The notes under the pieces are model-generated. The model made no database searches and was not told the origin of the DNA. It saw only the letters and a program-made list of their open reading frames with translations. A DNA stretch of 64,000 bases from Amphiura filiformis (lineage: Eukaryota; Echinodermata; Ophiuroidea; Amphilepidida; Amphiuridae), in contig NC_092642.1 of the NCBI RefSeq assembly GCF_039555335.1, forward strand, positions 11,730,243 through 11,794,242, read 5' to 3'. The position numbers and the translations under genes were made by a program. Below are positions 1 to 10,372 of this stretch, in pieces; the stretch's first letter is position 1; every line of letters begins with the position of its first letter.

Positions 1-850
1 CATTTGTTGCATTTTTTTACACCTTTGTTGGTTATACAGTAGCAGACCTAATAATTATATAATTTCGTTTTTGCTCTAATCAAACAGCACATTTTAACCC
101 ATTAATGGTTATTGCAGAACAGGCCACAACACAGCGTCATCATTCCTATATCTTTGTATCAAAAATTGGCGTGATAGTAGGGCGAATCCACTAGTTCTTC
201 AACAGCCACGCATGGTGATTTTGTTCGGCTCAGGCTAAGTACACCACCACGTACGATAAAAAGATTCATTCCCACTACGAATGCAGCGTTGCCATTCATC
301 ATCTGAAATGACTAATTTTTACGTTCTGCGCATGCTCATCCTCGTTAACATTACTTACTCAAGAAATTTTTTGTCGATTTTTGTTTTCAAAGCGCCGATT
401 CAACACATATATTCAACTGCAAGTCAAGCAATAGCTTTTAAAATAACGGGATATATTCTATAATTTGAGATTATAATCAAACATTGACATATCAAAGGAA
501 AATGCACCACCAGTCTTTTTTCATTAGGCATATAGCTAGGAAAAATACCAGAAATGGTTTAATGCTGCCAATTATAGCTATGAATAAAATCAAGTATATC
601 TCAAGTGGCGGTCTTTTCAAATCATAAGCTCTTGTATGTGAAAAATGTGAGGGGCATTTTGATATTTTGCCCCATCTAAAAACATGATAGACGTGTCCCC
701 ACTTTCCCCGGGATTGAAACCCGTAAAAGGGTGGTTAATAGTTATTGTTATAGTTACCGTCTGTATCAGAATGCCCCAATAATGTTCATTAAAAAGTCTG
801 ATACGTACATTATAAAATTTAAATTGAAGATATGTTATGACTTTTTTTAG
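1..850. other. Intron 2 remainder of SDR copy A; no gene seen
   Basis: This stretch precedes exon 3 of the first dehydrogenase copy. It should be the 3' part of that gene's intron 2, with exons 1 and 2 beyond the left edge. I searched it for the conserved exon 1 start (MAS...ITGCAQGIG) and the exon 2 NNAG segment and found neither. It ends in a T-rich tract and an AG acceptor at 849-850. Confidence 0.6.
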
Positions 851-1570
851 GTATTCCACATTATGTACAATACACTGCCACCAAGTTTGCCGTGGAGGGT
901 TTCAGTGAGTCTATTGCTCCACCATTGAGGAAATTTAACATCTGGTAAGTAGACTACGATCATGTTAGGTAATGGAGCCTTAGTATTTATGAAATTTATA
1001 AAAACTGTCACTTGTGATAACATTAATCTTTGCATACAAATTTACAATTATAATTAAGTTTGAAAACTTAGATGATAGGTCATTAATAACAAACATCGAA
1101 ACAGCATCCCGAGATTACTCACATGTCTTTGCTGACAATTTTCCCTCGCGACTGAAGTCGCCTTTTTAGTTCTCCACAACAACTTTTCGCCCTTGATTTC
1201 CATGTTGAACTTGAAATTTTTGGATCTGTTGATTTGCAGGGTTTCTTTGATTGAGCCAGGTTACGTGGCGACCAATATGACTAAACAGTTTGGTGAAAAC
1301 CCTAGTGTTATATTTGCAAAAACAGCCGAGTCGATCCCAACAGCAGAAGAGCGAAGGATTGTGACACATATGCTAACCTCTGACCCGGAAATCGTCATAG
1401 GAAATGATGTGCTGGACCCTCAAGATTTGGCGAAACAGTTGCAAGATGTTATCCTCTCACCCAAACCTGATTTTCGGTATCAGACTTCAAAGGCAATTAA
1501 GAGATTGGCAAGGGAAAAGTTTGTTGACCCGACGGGCAACGCAGTCATGAATGCTTGGTTAAAGCAGTAA
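851..1570 (+). CDS. SDR copy A (RDH8/HSD17B1-like), partial: exons 3 and 4
   Basis: C-terminal part of a classical short-chain dehydrogenase/reductase. Exon 3 is 851-944 (acceptor AG, donor GTAAGT) and exon 4 is 1240-1570, ending in TAA. Exon 3 carries the catalytic YxxxK as YTATK, followed by a FSESIAPPLRKFNIW segment. Exon 4 begins VSLIEPGYVATNM, the Pro-Gly turn and substrate loop region of the family, and ends MNAWLKQ. Exons 1-2 (cofactor fold, NNAG, catalytic Ser) must lie upstream of the window. RDH8 and 17-beta-HSD1 relatives oxidise or reduce retinoids or steroids with NADP(H); the substrate here is unknown. Exon 3 differs from the sister copies (PHYVQYTATK against PLGASYIASK), so this copy has drifted near the active site. 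Both exons are open and the splice signals are intact. Confidence 0.85.
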
Positions 1571-1681
1571 ATTAGTATTGACGATACTATTATTATCACA
1601 ATTGCATCGGTGTATCTAACCCTAAACAAATTCTATTCAAAGTCACTCTTAGCTTTATCTAATTCTAAAACGTGTACATAA

Positions 1682-1687
1682 AATAAA
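1682..1687 (+). promoter_or_regulatory. Poly(A) signal of copy A
   Basis: AATAAA lies 111 nt after the copy A stop codon. The same hexamer is at the homologous place after copy B (17112-17117), which supports its use. Confidence 0.6.
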
Positions 1688-2998
1688 GCAACTGTGGTCC
1701 AAGCTTATGTTTTAGTTTTAATTTTCTTCACTGTACTTATCTGTACATGTCGGTTTTTCAGTTCTAATTGTGTACTGTTTCTTTGGTTCTTTTGTTTAGT
1801 TTCCTTTAGTATTGTGACATCAACTGGCGTCTGATCTCACCTTGACAATTCGGTTACGTTGTCTAAGAAGAATGCGGCGCATCTAGGTGCTCTAGAATCC
1901 ACTTTTTGATCTCCTTTTGAGGATGTCCCATAAGTTTTCCAGAGTGTGGACTCTTTGAAGGCTACTATACGTTTTAATCCTGATGCCAGGAGCATACGAT
2001 ATTGCTATCTAATAGTTGTACACGATAAACAAAAATCTAAAACAAAATAACTGACGAAAATTGAAACAATGAAACAAAGAAGTGGAACAAACAGGTAAAC
2101 GTAGGAAACAAAAATAGACAGCGTTAATAAAAAAAATGACTGAAGAAAAGGTGTTGTCTTTATGTTCCGTTTGTCATGCTTGTTATACTTTATTTCAGTT
2201 GGTAGAAGGGTCTATCGTGCACCCTCGGAAATATACTTTAAAATCAGAAAACATGCGTAGAAAATTTTAAGATATGTTTAAAAATTCCAAAAGTGTTCCT
2301 AGGGGTCAAATTTCATACAACATGATTGAAATTTCAAAAATGCTCAGATTTTATCAAAAACCACACCAAGGTATTCCTCTAGTCATAATGATTCAGAAAA
2401 AGTATAGTTCGACCTATATGTGACATACCTTTCTTAAGTTATAAGCAGAAAGGTCAAAATTAGGCGTAATCATTTTTTTAGCCACACAGGGGTCGAAAGT
2501 ACTCTGATTTCAATGAAAATGGTCTCAAATTGTTCGTCATGTAAAATGAAATCAAAAAGGAATAGTTTTCACCATCCAGGATACTTCATTACCTAGGAAA
2601 TAGGCTCTTTAAATGCGGAAATGGGGGTTGACCATTGCTGGATTGTTGGCAATAAAAGGCATTCTAGATAGTACAATCTTTTCTTATTTGAGTTCATTTT
2701 ACGTGTTTTAACATAGCTTATCTATGTAGTAGATTTCCAAAGGTGCACGACAGACCCTTCAACCAACTGAACTAATTGGCCTCTGTCATTTTCGAAATAG
2801 GCCTACGACACCCGCCTATTCAAATCCTCGTAACTTGGCTTGTAGAGGTCGCAGAAGATCCACAAAGGCGACAATATTTGCAGAATTAGAGTTACGCGGT
2901 AGCTTTGACCAACAAGTTTTAAAAATAAACGACTGACAAAGAAAACTAAAAATGCTCCGCGAGACTATATTTACACGCAGCATTAAAGTTCTATTGTT

Positions 2999-3260
2999 AC
3001 AGATTAGAGAGGCAATTTGGATCAGGAAACGAGGGCGAAACACCATGAACAGAGACGAGTGGAATTATTTATTACCGAATATTTTCAACCAGCTTCTAGC
3101 GCCGCCACCGGCAGCATCTTCAGGAAAGAAGAAGAAGCAAGGTTGCCAGTCTGATGAAGTGCTGGGTAGCAGCATGAAATTGTAACAAGGTATGTCATCA
3201 AAAAATGGATTTGATAGGATGAATTCACATCAAATAATATCCAAAAATTTTGCTACAGCC
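2999..3260 (+). mobile_element. Penelope-like element, 3' fragment
   Basis: A short open frame reads IREAIWIRKRGRNTMNRDEW and ends at 3185. REA-IWIRKR...MNRDE is the typical C-terminal end of the GIY-YIG endonuclease region of Penelope-like retroelements. The downstream non-coding part matches the longer copy at 19380-19640, of which this is a deleted version inside the duplicated flank. It is a fragment with no reverse transcriptase. Confidence 0.7.
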
Positions 3261-4085
3261 CTAGCTACAAATCATTTTCGCACTATTTTGTCTGTTTCCC
3301 TTTCAAATATACCATAGCATATTCTGAGACACACTGCATACAAATTCTGAACACCATATTTCGAAACACCCTGCATACAAATTCTGAACACCATTATTTC
3401 AAAAATGACAAACAGGCTAATTAGTTCAGGTTTTGGTGGATAAGATATGATATAATAATTGAGTAAATATGTGATTTAATAGGTGTCGTATATTTACCCA
3501 ATTATTGTTTAGTTATCAAATGACCTTTGCCCTCTATTTGCATAACCATACAATATGTGTAAAACCATATATTTTATTAATCCTTGTAATAGACGAGTAA
3601 TAATGCTTTGCATCTCGAAACCTTTTTGGAACCATTTTGAAAATTGATCCCTCCCGTGAGCCGTCCAGCAGGGGACAAATATTTTGCCAAATCAATTCCA
3701 CACACCAAAAGCCAAAGTTGTGCAGTTCTTGTGTCAAGTTTTGCTAATAGAGAGTGCCCATGTAATCAAGCGGAACGGACTAAAATAGTGAATCGCACCA
3801 GTCACATTCTCTATTCAATAGAGTTAGGAACATGACAAGACATTTGGGCTAGAATGAGACTTTGGATTACGATGCAACCCACTAATCGACAGCAGAGATG
3901 GTCATTGAAGATGCGAAGACTGGAGCAAAGGCAGCTCGTCACACTTGCTTTCATGACTGGCTTGGGTGACTCCTATTAAAATTACCGGCACCCAGCGCGG
4001 CAGGGCTTAAAAAACACAAAAAGCCACAAGCCCATAGAAAAGATTTCCAAGTAACGGGTTCCAATATAAAATAGCCCCGCAGTCA

Positions 4086-4660
4086 TGCATTACAACAGGT
4101 TGCTATACACCTAGTGACAACCTTTAATGAGCTATGACATCACCCAAGTTACATCTCGCCGTGATTTAATAGTGTATTTACTATGCAAATAACCACTTTC
4201 CTTGCTCAATAGTGTATCGGGAAATAACCCTTTGTTATGCAAAATAGCTTTCCCAATTTTACGCGCTGAAGTTAGCTGAAGGCCACACTCGTCATACCTC
4301 AGTGAACATCCAAAGAGGAACTAGCGGGTTTCCGTGTGTGTGAATTTCTAGCGTATATATTTCTGTGTATAATATTTGTGTATATTGCCAAATAGGGGCA
4401 TTATGACCAATATTTATGAATATTGCATGGTACATATATAATAGGGAAAATAGCCGGATGGTGTCCAAATTTGGTTAGAATATACTTTATGGTCGATACT
4501 ATCGAGTGAGTTTGATATTTTGATGAATGAACTGTATTATGAATGGCAGCACGCCGTCATCCACATCCATATTCACTACGCAAGAGTGAAATGCTTTGTT
4601 GAAATTACATCAGGTACATGTGTCGGTTTTTTCAATTATTTTTGCATGTAACATATTAAC
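4086..4660. other. Spacer between duplicated flank and LINE; nothing recognised
   Basis: No open frame of note and no clear repeat boundary. It is absent from the homologous position after copy B (near 20275), so it arrived in or was lost from one unit after the duplication. Confidence 0.4.
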
Positions 4661-4787
4661 ATACAATACAATACAATACAACTGAAATTTATATAGCGCC
4701 TAAAACCAAACAATTGTACTAAGGCGCTGATAAACACTTAAACCAAATAAAATTACAGTCCATAGGCAACATTAAACAAATGGCATT

Positions 4788-6602
4788 TCAAGAGTCTTTT
4801 GAAAATGAGAAGAGAGTTTGCATTTCTGATATGTTTCGGTAGCCGGTTCCATTGACGAGGTGCGTAGCATGTAAAAGCACGGTCTGCAAATGTTCGGTGG
4901 TAAGTTCGGATAATAGTGGTGCAGAGGAGGAACGTAACGGCCTGCGGTCAGTCTGTATCTGGAGCATGCTTGAAAGATATTCAGGAGCCTGTTGGTGGAG
5001 AGATTTGTATGTTAGAACCATGATCTTAAAGTAAATTCTTTGCTTAACAGGCAACCAATGCAAGTTGATGAGATCGTCAGAGATGGGATCGTATTTTCGC
5101 TTTCTAGTGATCAACCTAGCTGCAGTGCGTTGAATATTCTGGAGTCTTTTAAGGAGATTGTTGTTGATACCTGCTAACAAACTGTTGCAGTAATCGAGTC
5201 TAGATGTGACTAAGGTGTGAACAACTAATTTGGCGGAGTCCGTGGTTAACATTTTCCTCGCCCTACCAATATTGACAAGTTGGAAATTGGCGGACTTAGT
5301 AATACTTGCAACTTGAGCAGCCATTGTCAAACCCGGGTCAAACATAACTCCAAGGTTCTTCACTGGGTCAGATTTGACAGCTATATCAACACCTGCGGTG
5401 TTAACATTCGGAAGATGGATCTTGGCCAGTTGGGATCTGTAACCAAGAACCTCGGTTTTATCAGCGTTCAACTTGAGATAATTCTCAGACATCCATATAT
5501 TTATGTCATTCACACACTGCTCAAGTTTGGACACAGCAAGATTCACACCACTTGTGGGGCAAACAGACACATAAACTTGGGTGTCATCAGCGTAGATGTG
5601 AAGTTTCATCCCGTGTCTACGAATAATGTCACCAAGAGGAAGGATGTAAATCGAAAACAACAAGGGCCCAAGCACAGACCCCTGTGGCACTCCGTACTGC
5701 AGGTGTTGTGGAGCAGAGAACTTCCCGTTTATATGCACACATTGATTCCGATCCGAAAGATATGATGAAAACCAGTCCAAGATGGTAGCCTTTATTCCAA
5801 GATGATGTTGTAATCTGGCAAGTAACATAGCGTGATCGATAGTGTCAAATGCACTGCTGAGGTCCAACAAAACAAGCAAGGTAACACCTTGGTTTTCCAT
5901 TGCACATAAAATATCATTGTGCACTGACAACAAAGCAGACTCTGTGCTGTGGAATTGCTTATATGCTGATTGGAAAGGTTCGTTGAGATTGTGATCAGAC
6001 ATATAATGTTTGAGCTGCTTAGCGACAACACGTTCAAGGACTTTTGACAGGAAGGAAAGGTTGCTGACAGGGCGATGTTTTTTTAAGTTGTTAGCATCCA
6101 AGTTCTGTTTCTTGAGCAAATCTGCTGTGATTAAAATCACAGCAGATTTCATTGAAGATGGAACATCTCCTTCTTTAAGAGACATATTCACGATGGATGT
6201 GCTAATACGCAGCAGCGAATCAAGTAATTTCTTGATTAACCAGGTGGGCATGGGATCAAGAAGCCCAGAGGCACTAGAAGACTCCATAATAATGTCCTTA
6301 ACATCTGTTTCAGAAACCGTGCTAAACTCCGTCCAAGACAACTCCGAAGTTGTTTGATTTTCGGAAGGCAAAGGATCACTTGACGCGAGACTCAACCTGA
6401 TTGTCTGTATCTTAGACGAAAAATAAGATGTGATCTGGCAGTTTAGAAGATTTCTTATTCTGAAAGATGTCGCCAATGACAGCAAACATCGACTTAAAGT
6501 CATTACCACAATCAAGGATCTTCTGATTGAAGAATTCACATTTTGCATTGTACAGAGAAGTATTATATTTGTTTTTAAGCTCTTTGAAATGCTCAAAATC
6601 AA
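4788..6602 (-). CDS. LINE reverse transcriptase frame
   Basis: 604-aa frame with a complete RT palm. Motif A is LLDLSSAFDTIDH, motif B YGVPQGSVLGPLL, motif C YADD. The thumb and C-terminal part include SRLDYCNSLLAG, QRTAARLITRKRK and LHWLPVKQRIYFK, all common in L2/CR1/Rex LINEs. The true protein probably began in the upstream endonuclease frame, since the first residues here are not family-like. The YADD pair is intact. Confidence 0.85.
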   Translation of the reverse strand: MILSISKSLKTNIILLCTMQNVNSSIRRSLIVVMTLSRCLLSLATSFRIRNLLNCQITSYFSSKIQTIRLSLASSDPLPSENQTTSELSWTEFSTVSETDVKDIIMESSSASGLLDPMPTWLIKKLLDSLLRISTSIVNMSLKEGDVPSSMKSAVILITADLLKKQNLDANNLKKHRPVSNLSFLSKVLERVVAKQLKHYMSDHNLNEPFQSAYKQFHSTESALLSVHNDILCAMENQGVTLLVLLDLSSAFDTIDHAMLLARLQHHLGIKATILDWFSSYLSDRNQCVHINGKFSAPQHLQYGVPQGSVLGPLLFSIYILPLGDIIRRHGMKLHIYADDTQVYVSVCPTSGVNLAVSKLEQCVNDINIWMSENYLKLNADKTEVLGYRSQLAKIHLPNVNTAGVDIAVKSDPVKNLGVMFDPGLTMAAQVASITKSANFQLVNIGRARKMLTTDSAKLVVHTLVTSRLDYCNSLLAGINNNLLKRLQNIQRTAARLITRKRKYDPISDDLINLHWLPVKQRIYFKIMVLTYKSLHQQAPEYLSSMLQIQTDRRPLRSSSAPLLSELTTEHLQTVLLHATHLVNGTGYRNISEMQTLFSFSKDS

Positions 6603-6678
6603 CTGTCAGTCCACTCGAGATCCATTTTCGCTCTGCCTTACGACGATCACGTTTAGCTTGATGTAAAGCGTCACTGTA

Positions 6679-7944
6679 CTATGGTTGTTTAACACGAGGG
6701 ACCACGGTTATAGTGCATGATGGTGCATGATGATCCAATAAATCTGATAGTATCTTATTGTACTGATCAGCAGCAGCATTAAGATTTTCAGGCAGCGAAG
6801 TGGTTAGCTCACTTGCCACAATATCGCTATTAAGATTATCAGAGTCAATGGATCTGTATTTCCGCGAAGTGATTGTGGTTCTTGGAACAGGAGGCTTACC
6901 GACCTTAATTGTGCACTCAACAAGTGCATGATCTGAAATAAGGTCATGCACACAAGTGTTCTCTACAAGACTGTCGTTTTCGCGTGCTATGACAACGTCC
7001 AACATGTGGCCACAGCGATGTGTTGGTCCAGTAACAGACTGACTGAGACCGATCATGTTCATAAGTTCACTGAATTTGCGAGTACCGGGATCATTAAGGA
7101 TATCTAGATGAAGATTCAGGTCGCCAACTACAACTAATTCACCTTGAGCAATGGATAAATCCTGCATGAACTGAGAAAATTCCTCAAGGAACAGTCCTTC
7201 GTTGAGGCCATTCTTGGGTGATGGATAAGGTCTATAAATAGTGACAACCGTAAAACATTTTGATCCGCAGGTAAAAACTATAGAACAGTACTCAAAGCTC
7301 CTGAACCGATGATCCGTGTTGTCAATCTTGGAAACAATCTTAAAGGACTTCTGATACAACACAGCAATTCCACCATGAGCATCTCCACCTCCACGCGGAA
7401 CATTGACCACATCATAGCCAGGTGGCGTCATTGATCGAAGACAGAAATCATCAGATTGATTTCCAGCGAACCAAGTCTCTGTGAGGCAAAATATTTGGAT
7501 CCGATGTTCAACAATCAAGTCAGTTATTATCCCGTTCTTGGACTTATCTTTGGCACCTTGGCAGTTCAAAGAATAGAGGGAAACATCAGACCCAACACGT
7601 CTATTTGTGTTAACCTGTTGCAGTTTTAGTCTAAGTTTTCGACCTCCTTTCTTTCCTCTCCTAGTTGGTTTGTATCTTGAAACTCCCAAGGAGCAAATAG
7701 TGTCAAAAACATCCTTGGATACATTATATTTTCCAATATCATTGATTGCAAGGAGATGGTCTCTAGAGTTAATCGGTACTTGAGTTGGTGATTCCATCAA
7801 TAAGTGATCAATCAATATGTGATTAGATGGTAATAATATTGTTGACCACAAGAATATGGCAGTCCAAATCTCAATGCAAATCAACACATGCATGGCTAGC
7901 AATGGTGGTAAAGCTGAGCATACAGAACAGAAAATCCAAAACAA
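6679..7944 (-). CDS. LINE endonuclease frame
   Basis: 421-aa frame of the L2/CR1-group LINE. After a poorly conserved leader and a basic patch (RRGKKGGRKLRLK), the exonuclease-endonuclease-phosphatase fold starts at SLYSLNCQGAKDK. TETWF holds the catalytic Glu, GDLNLHLD the Asp/Asn pair, and SDHALVE the catalytic Asp-His. This enzyme nicks target DNA for target-primed reverse transcription. It probably once ran on into the RT frame as a single protein. Confidence 0.85.
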   Translation of the reverse strand: MFWIFCSVCSALPPLLAMHVLICIEIWTAIFLWSTILLPSNHILIDHLLMESPTQVPINSRDHLLAINDIGKYNVSKDVFDTICSLGVSRYKPTRRGKKGGRKLRLKLQQVNTNRRVGSDVSLYSLNCQGAKDKSKNGIITDLIVEHRIQIFCLTETWFAGNQSDDFCLRSMTPPGYDVVNVPRGGGDAHGGIAVLYQKSFKIVSKIDNTDHRFRSFEYCSIVFTCGSKCFTVVTIYRPYPSPKNGLNEGLFLEEFSQFMQDLSIAQGELVVVGDLNLHLDILNDPGTRKFSELMNMIGLSQSVTGPTHRCGHMLDVVIARENDSLVENTCVHDLISDHALVECTIKVGKPPVPRTTITSRKYRSIDSDNLNSDIVASELTTSLPENLNAAADQYNKILSDLLDHHAPSCTITVVPRVKQP

Positions 7945-8150
7945 GAATCATGAACTTTCGAAGCATAGTCCATCCAAAGACTCAATAAGATGAATCATTA
8001 AACTCCCTGATGTTAGCCAAGTAGAATGGTAGCAGTTTTATTTGGTAAAAGTGCTTGGTGCCAGCAAAATTGATGTTGGTTTTGCAGAGCACCAAGGGGT
8101 GCAGCCTCACAGCGCTACTCCCTTGTAATTGAAGATATTGTAATCAATAC

Positions 8151-9367
8151 TAAGTGTGATATTTTGGCCTAAATACATTTGTTTAGAAAGATACGGCTTT
8201 CGAAAGGAGTGGATACGAGCAAATGGTCTATACACTTTAGTGTGTGATTATTACGTAGTCAATTTACCACACGGCGAATGGGATATGTCCTCTAACTTTT
8301 CTGATGGAAAGCCAGATTGCGGATGGGATGCGTCTAAATGCACACACCAACCATAATTTGCTTTAAAACTACAACAAATATATAGATTGTATATTAATCT
8401 TTTAATATTATTCATCTCTTTATAAACAGAACTGTATTGAACGTATTGAACGTAACAATGTATCCAGATTTGGAGAACCAGAAATAAAATCTCTATGGAC
8501 TATTCAGTCAGTTGAACCCCTCCTTTTGTTTCTTATTTTTCGAAACTGACCCATTTCCACCCAAGCCCCTTATACACATGATGCATGAAACTATATATAT
8601 GATACCAAGATGCAAAGTCGTTTCTGGTTCTTGGGGTGTAAAGGGTTTGAAGAAAGAACAAAATCTTTTGGTTGAAAATTGACATGTATTAAAATTTTTC
8701 TCTGATCTGGAAGGCTCTATTAAAAGGGTACTTTTCTGAAACTGAACAACTTTTTAAGGGTACCTTTTCAAATTTCTGGTAAATTATGAGTCCAAAAAGG
8801 GTACATTTGCTGCATTTTTACTAGCCAAAAACTCATTAGGTGGTAAATTATATGTTAAACTATCTTATTAAGGGGCTAAATTTGCTGGTAGGGTAAAACT
8901 CGTTTAGGGGGCGTTTCAAAAAATTTTGGTCACACATGTGTACACTATCATACTTGAGTGGCCCCCTGGGTACTTTAATAATATCCTCTGCATGAACTCC
9001 TAAAACTAAAATAGCGTGCAAACTCATGGAAAGTACAATGTAAAGTTAACCTAGGTTACCTAGTTAACCTGGGTTATATTAATAATCATTATGAACCTGT
9101 CGCGGCGGCAAACGTAGCATGAAGTTCGTATAGATATGGTGTCACCTGATCAATCAGACCATATATATCTCCAAGATATATGACTAGACGATACATTTAT
9201 TTTGTTCAAAACGTTTATATCAAAATTGGGTGTGATATAACTGGGATATATGCGTTCAAGATAATAACACACAGTCTACTCCATTATTATCTCATTATTT
9301 GTCTCAGGTACCGTAAAGGAACTGTGATATACTTCGGCATATATGCTCCGGCACCAGACAACCAAAC
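8151..9367. other. 5' flank of copy B, paralogous to the flank of copy C
   Basis: From about 8390 the DNA matches 20450-20760 (phrases around AACAATGTATCCAGA and TTTCTGGTTCTTGGGGTGT). From about 9100 to the start codon it matches 22540-22720, including CGTATAGATATGGTGTCACCT at 9127 and 22559. The shared last 250 bp probably hold the promoter of copies B and C. No clear TATA box is visible. Confidence 0.55.
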
Positions 9368-10338
9368 ATGGCTTCACCGGTGGCGTCTTCACTAGTTATT
9401 CTGATCACAGGTTGTGCCCAAGGAATCGGCAAAGAAGTAGCTTTATTTCTTGCACGAGATCCACAACGTCGCTTCAAGGTGTATGCTACCATGCGTAATA
9501 TGGCGACAAGACAAGAGGAGTTGAAAACAGAGGCAGGGAATATTCTTAACGATACCCTGTTTATTCGAGAATTGGATGTTACCAAGCAAGAAACTATTGA
9601 TAATATTGTGAAGGAAATTATCGACATGCAAGGAAAAATTGATGTTTTGGGTAAGATTTTAATTATGTATTAGACATGTTATGTCGAAATGATGACATGC
9701 CGAAATGCTAGAACTAATACTACTCCCAATTCCAGAAAAATACAGACCTAATTATTTTGGATTAAAAAATATTATCCTGTTTTGCCAAATAAAACATAGT
9801 CATTGTTCATTGAATTTACAACCGAATGACAAAACAGGCGAAGATTGGCAATTTAAAGAGATTGGCTATCGCTCATTGAAATGAATCTATATAGACAATA
9901 TAAATGTGCTCTTTCATTTAATGACATAAAATTTTAAAACTATTATAAGGATCACTCGGGGTTTTGACTTTTAAAACCTAAATCTTAGCTGTTCTTGCTT
10001 TCGGCACTTTGAAGATACTTTACCAACTTATCTGTCTGCTACGCTCTGCACGTACAAACCAGCTCGATCACTTCGATCTTCTACCGAACGATTATTGAAA
10101 TCTCCCCGTGTTAATCTTACATCAGTCGGTGAACGCTCCTTTCATTTCGCTGCTCCGGCTGTTTGGAATTCGCTTCCAAACAGCCTCCGTAACACACATT
10201 CGCTTACTCAGTACAAAAAGCAACTTAAAACACATCTTTTTCTTCGTGCTTTTCCGGATACACACATGTAACTTGTTTGTCTTTATTGTTTGTGCGCCTT
10301 GAATTCTTTTGAAGATTGTGCGCCTAATAAGAACCCTC

Positions 10339-10372
<34 letters not shown>

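Larger units (their letters stand above)
1571..4085. repeat. Duplicated 3' flank, unit A (paralogous to 17000-20290)
   Basis: DNA after copy A matches the DNA after copy B almost end to end: the 3' UTR, a stretch about mucus-free of any gene with the phrase TTGGTAGAAGGG..CTATCGTGCACC (near 2210 and 17580), the Penelope fragment and the TACCCAATT hairpin region. The two flanks differ by insertions and deletions of mobile DNA, so gene and spacer were duplicated together. Confidence 0.8.
4661..8150 (-). mobile_element. L2/CR1-group LINE, nearly full length, two frames
   Basis: Non-LTR retrotransposon on the minus strand. The upstream frame (7944 down to 6679, 421 aa) is an APE-type endonuclease with LNCQGAKDK, TETWF, VVGDLNLHLD and the terminal SDHALVE. 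The next frame (6602 down to 4788, 604 aa) is the reverse transcriptase with LLDLSSAFDTIDH (motif A), GVPQGSVLGP (motif B) and YADDTQVY (catalytic motif C), then an HWLPVKQRI C-terminal segment. The 3' end has the GGCGCTATATAAAT signature typical of L2 tails and four ACAAT pentamers (4661-4682) as its terminal repeat. One coding break lies between the frames near 6.6-6.7 kb. The element sits in the spacer between copies A and B and is missing after copy B. The 5' limit near 8150 is uncertain. Confidence 0.85.

Noticed and set aside
3150-3185. A confirmed hammerhead ribozyme at the Penelope 3' end
   Set aside because: Helix I and the cleavage-site UH cannot be placed in this copy; kept only as a low-confidence observation.
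5280-6666. Plus-strand frames over the L2 LINE (for example 5280-5765, 6010-6357, 6430-6666)
   Set aside because: They are antisense shadows of the RT frame.
8156-8356. 66-aa plus-strand frame before copy B
   Set aside because: No domain; partly matches non-coding duplicated flank near 20320 where the frame is not kept.
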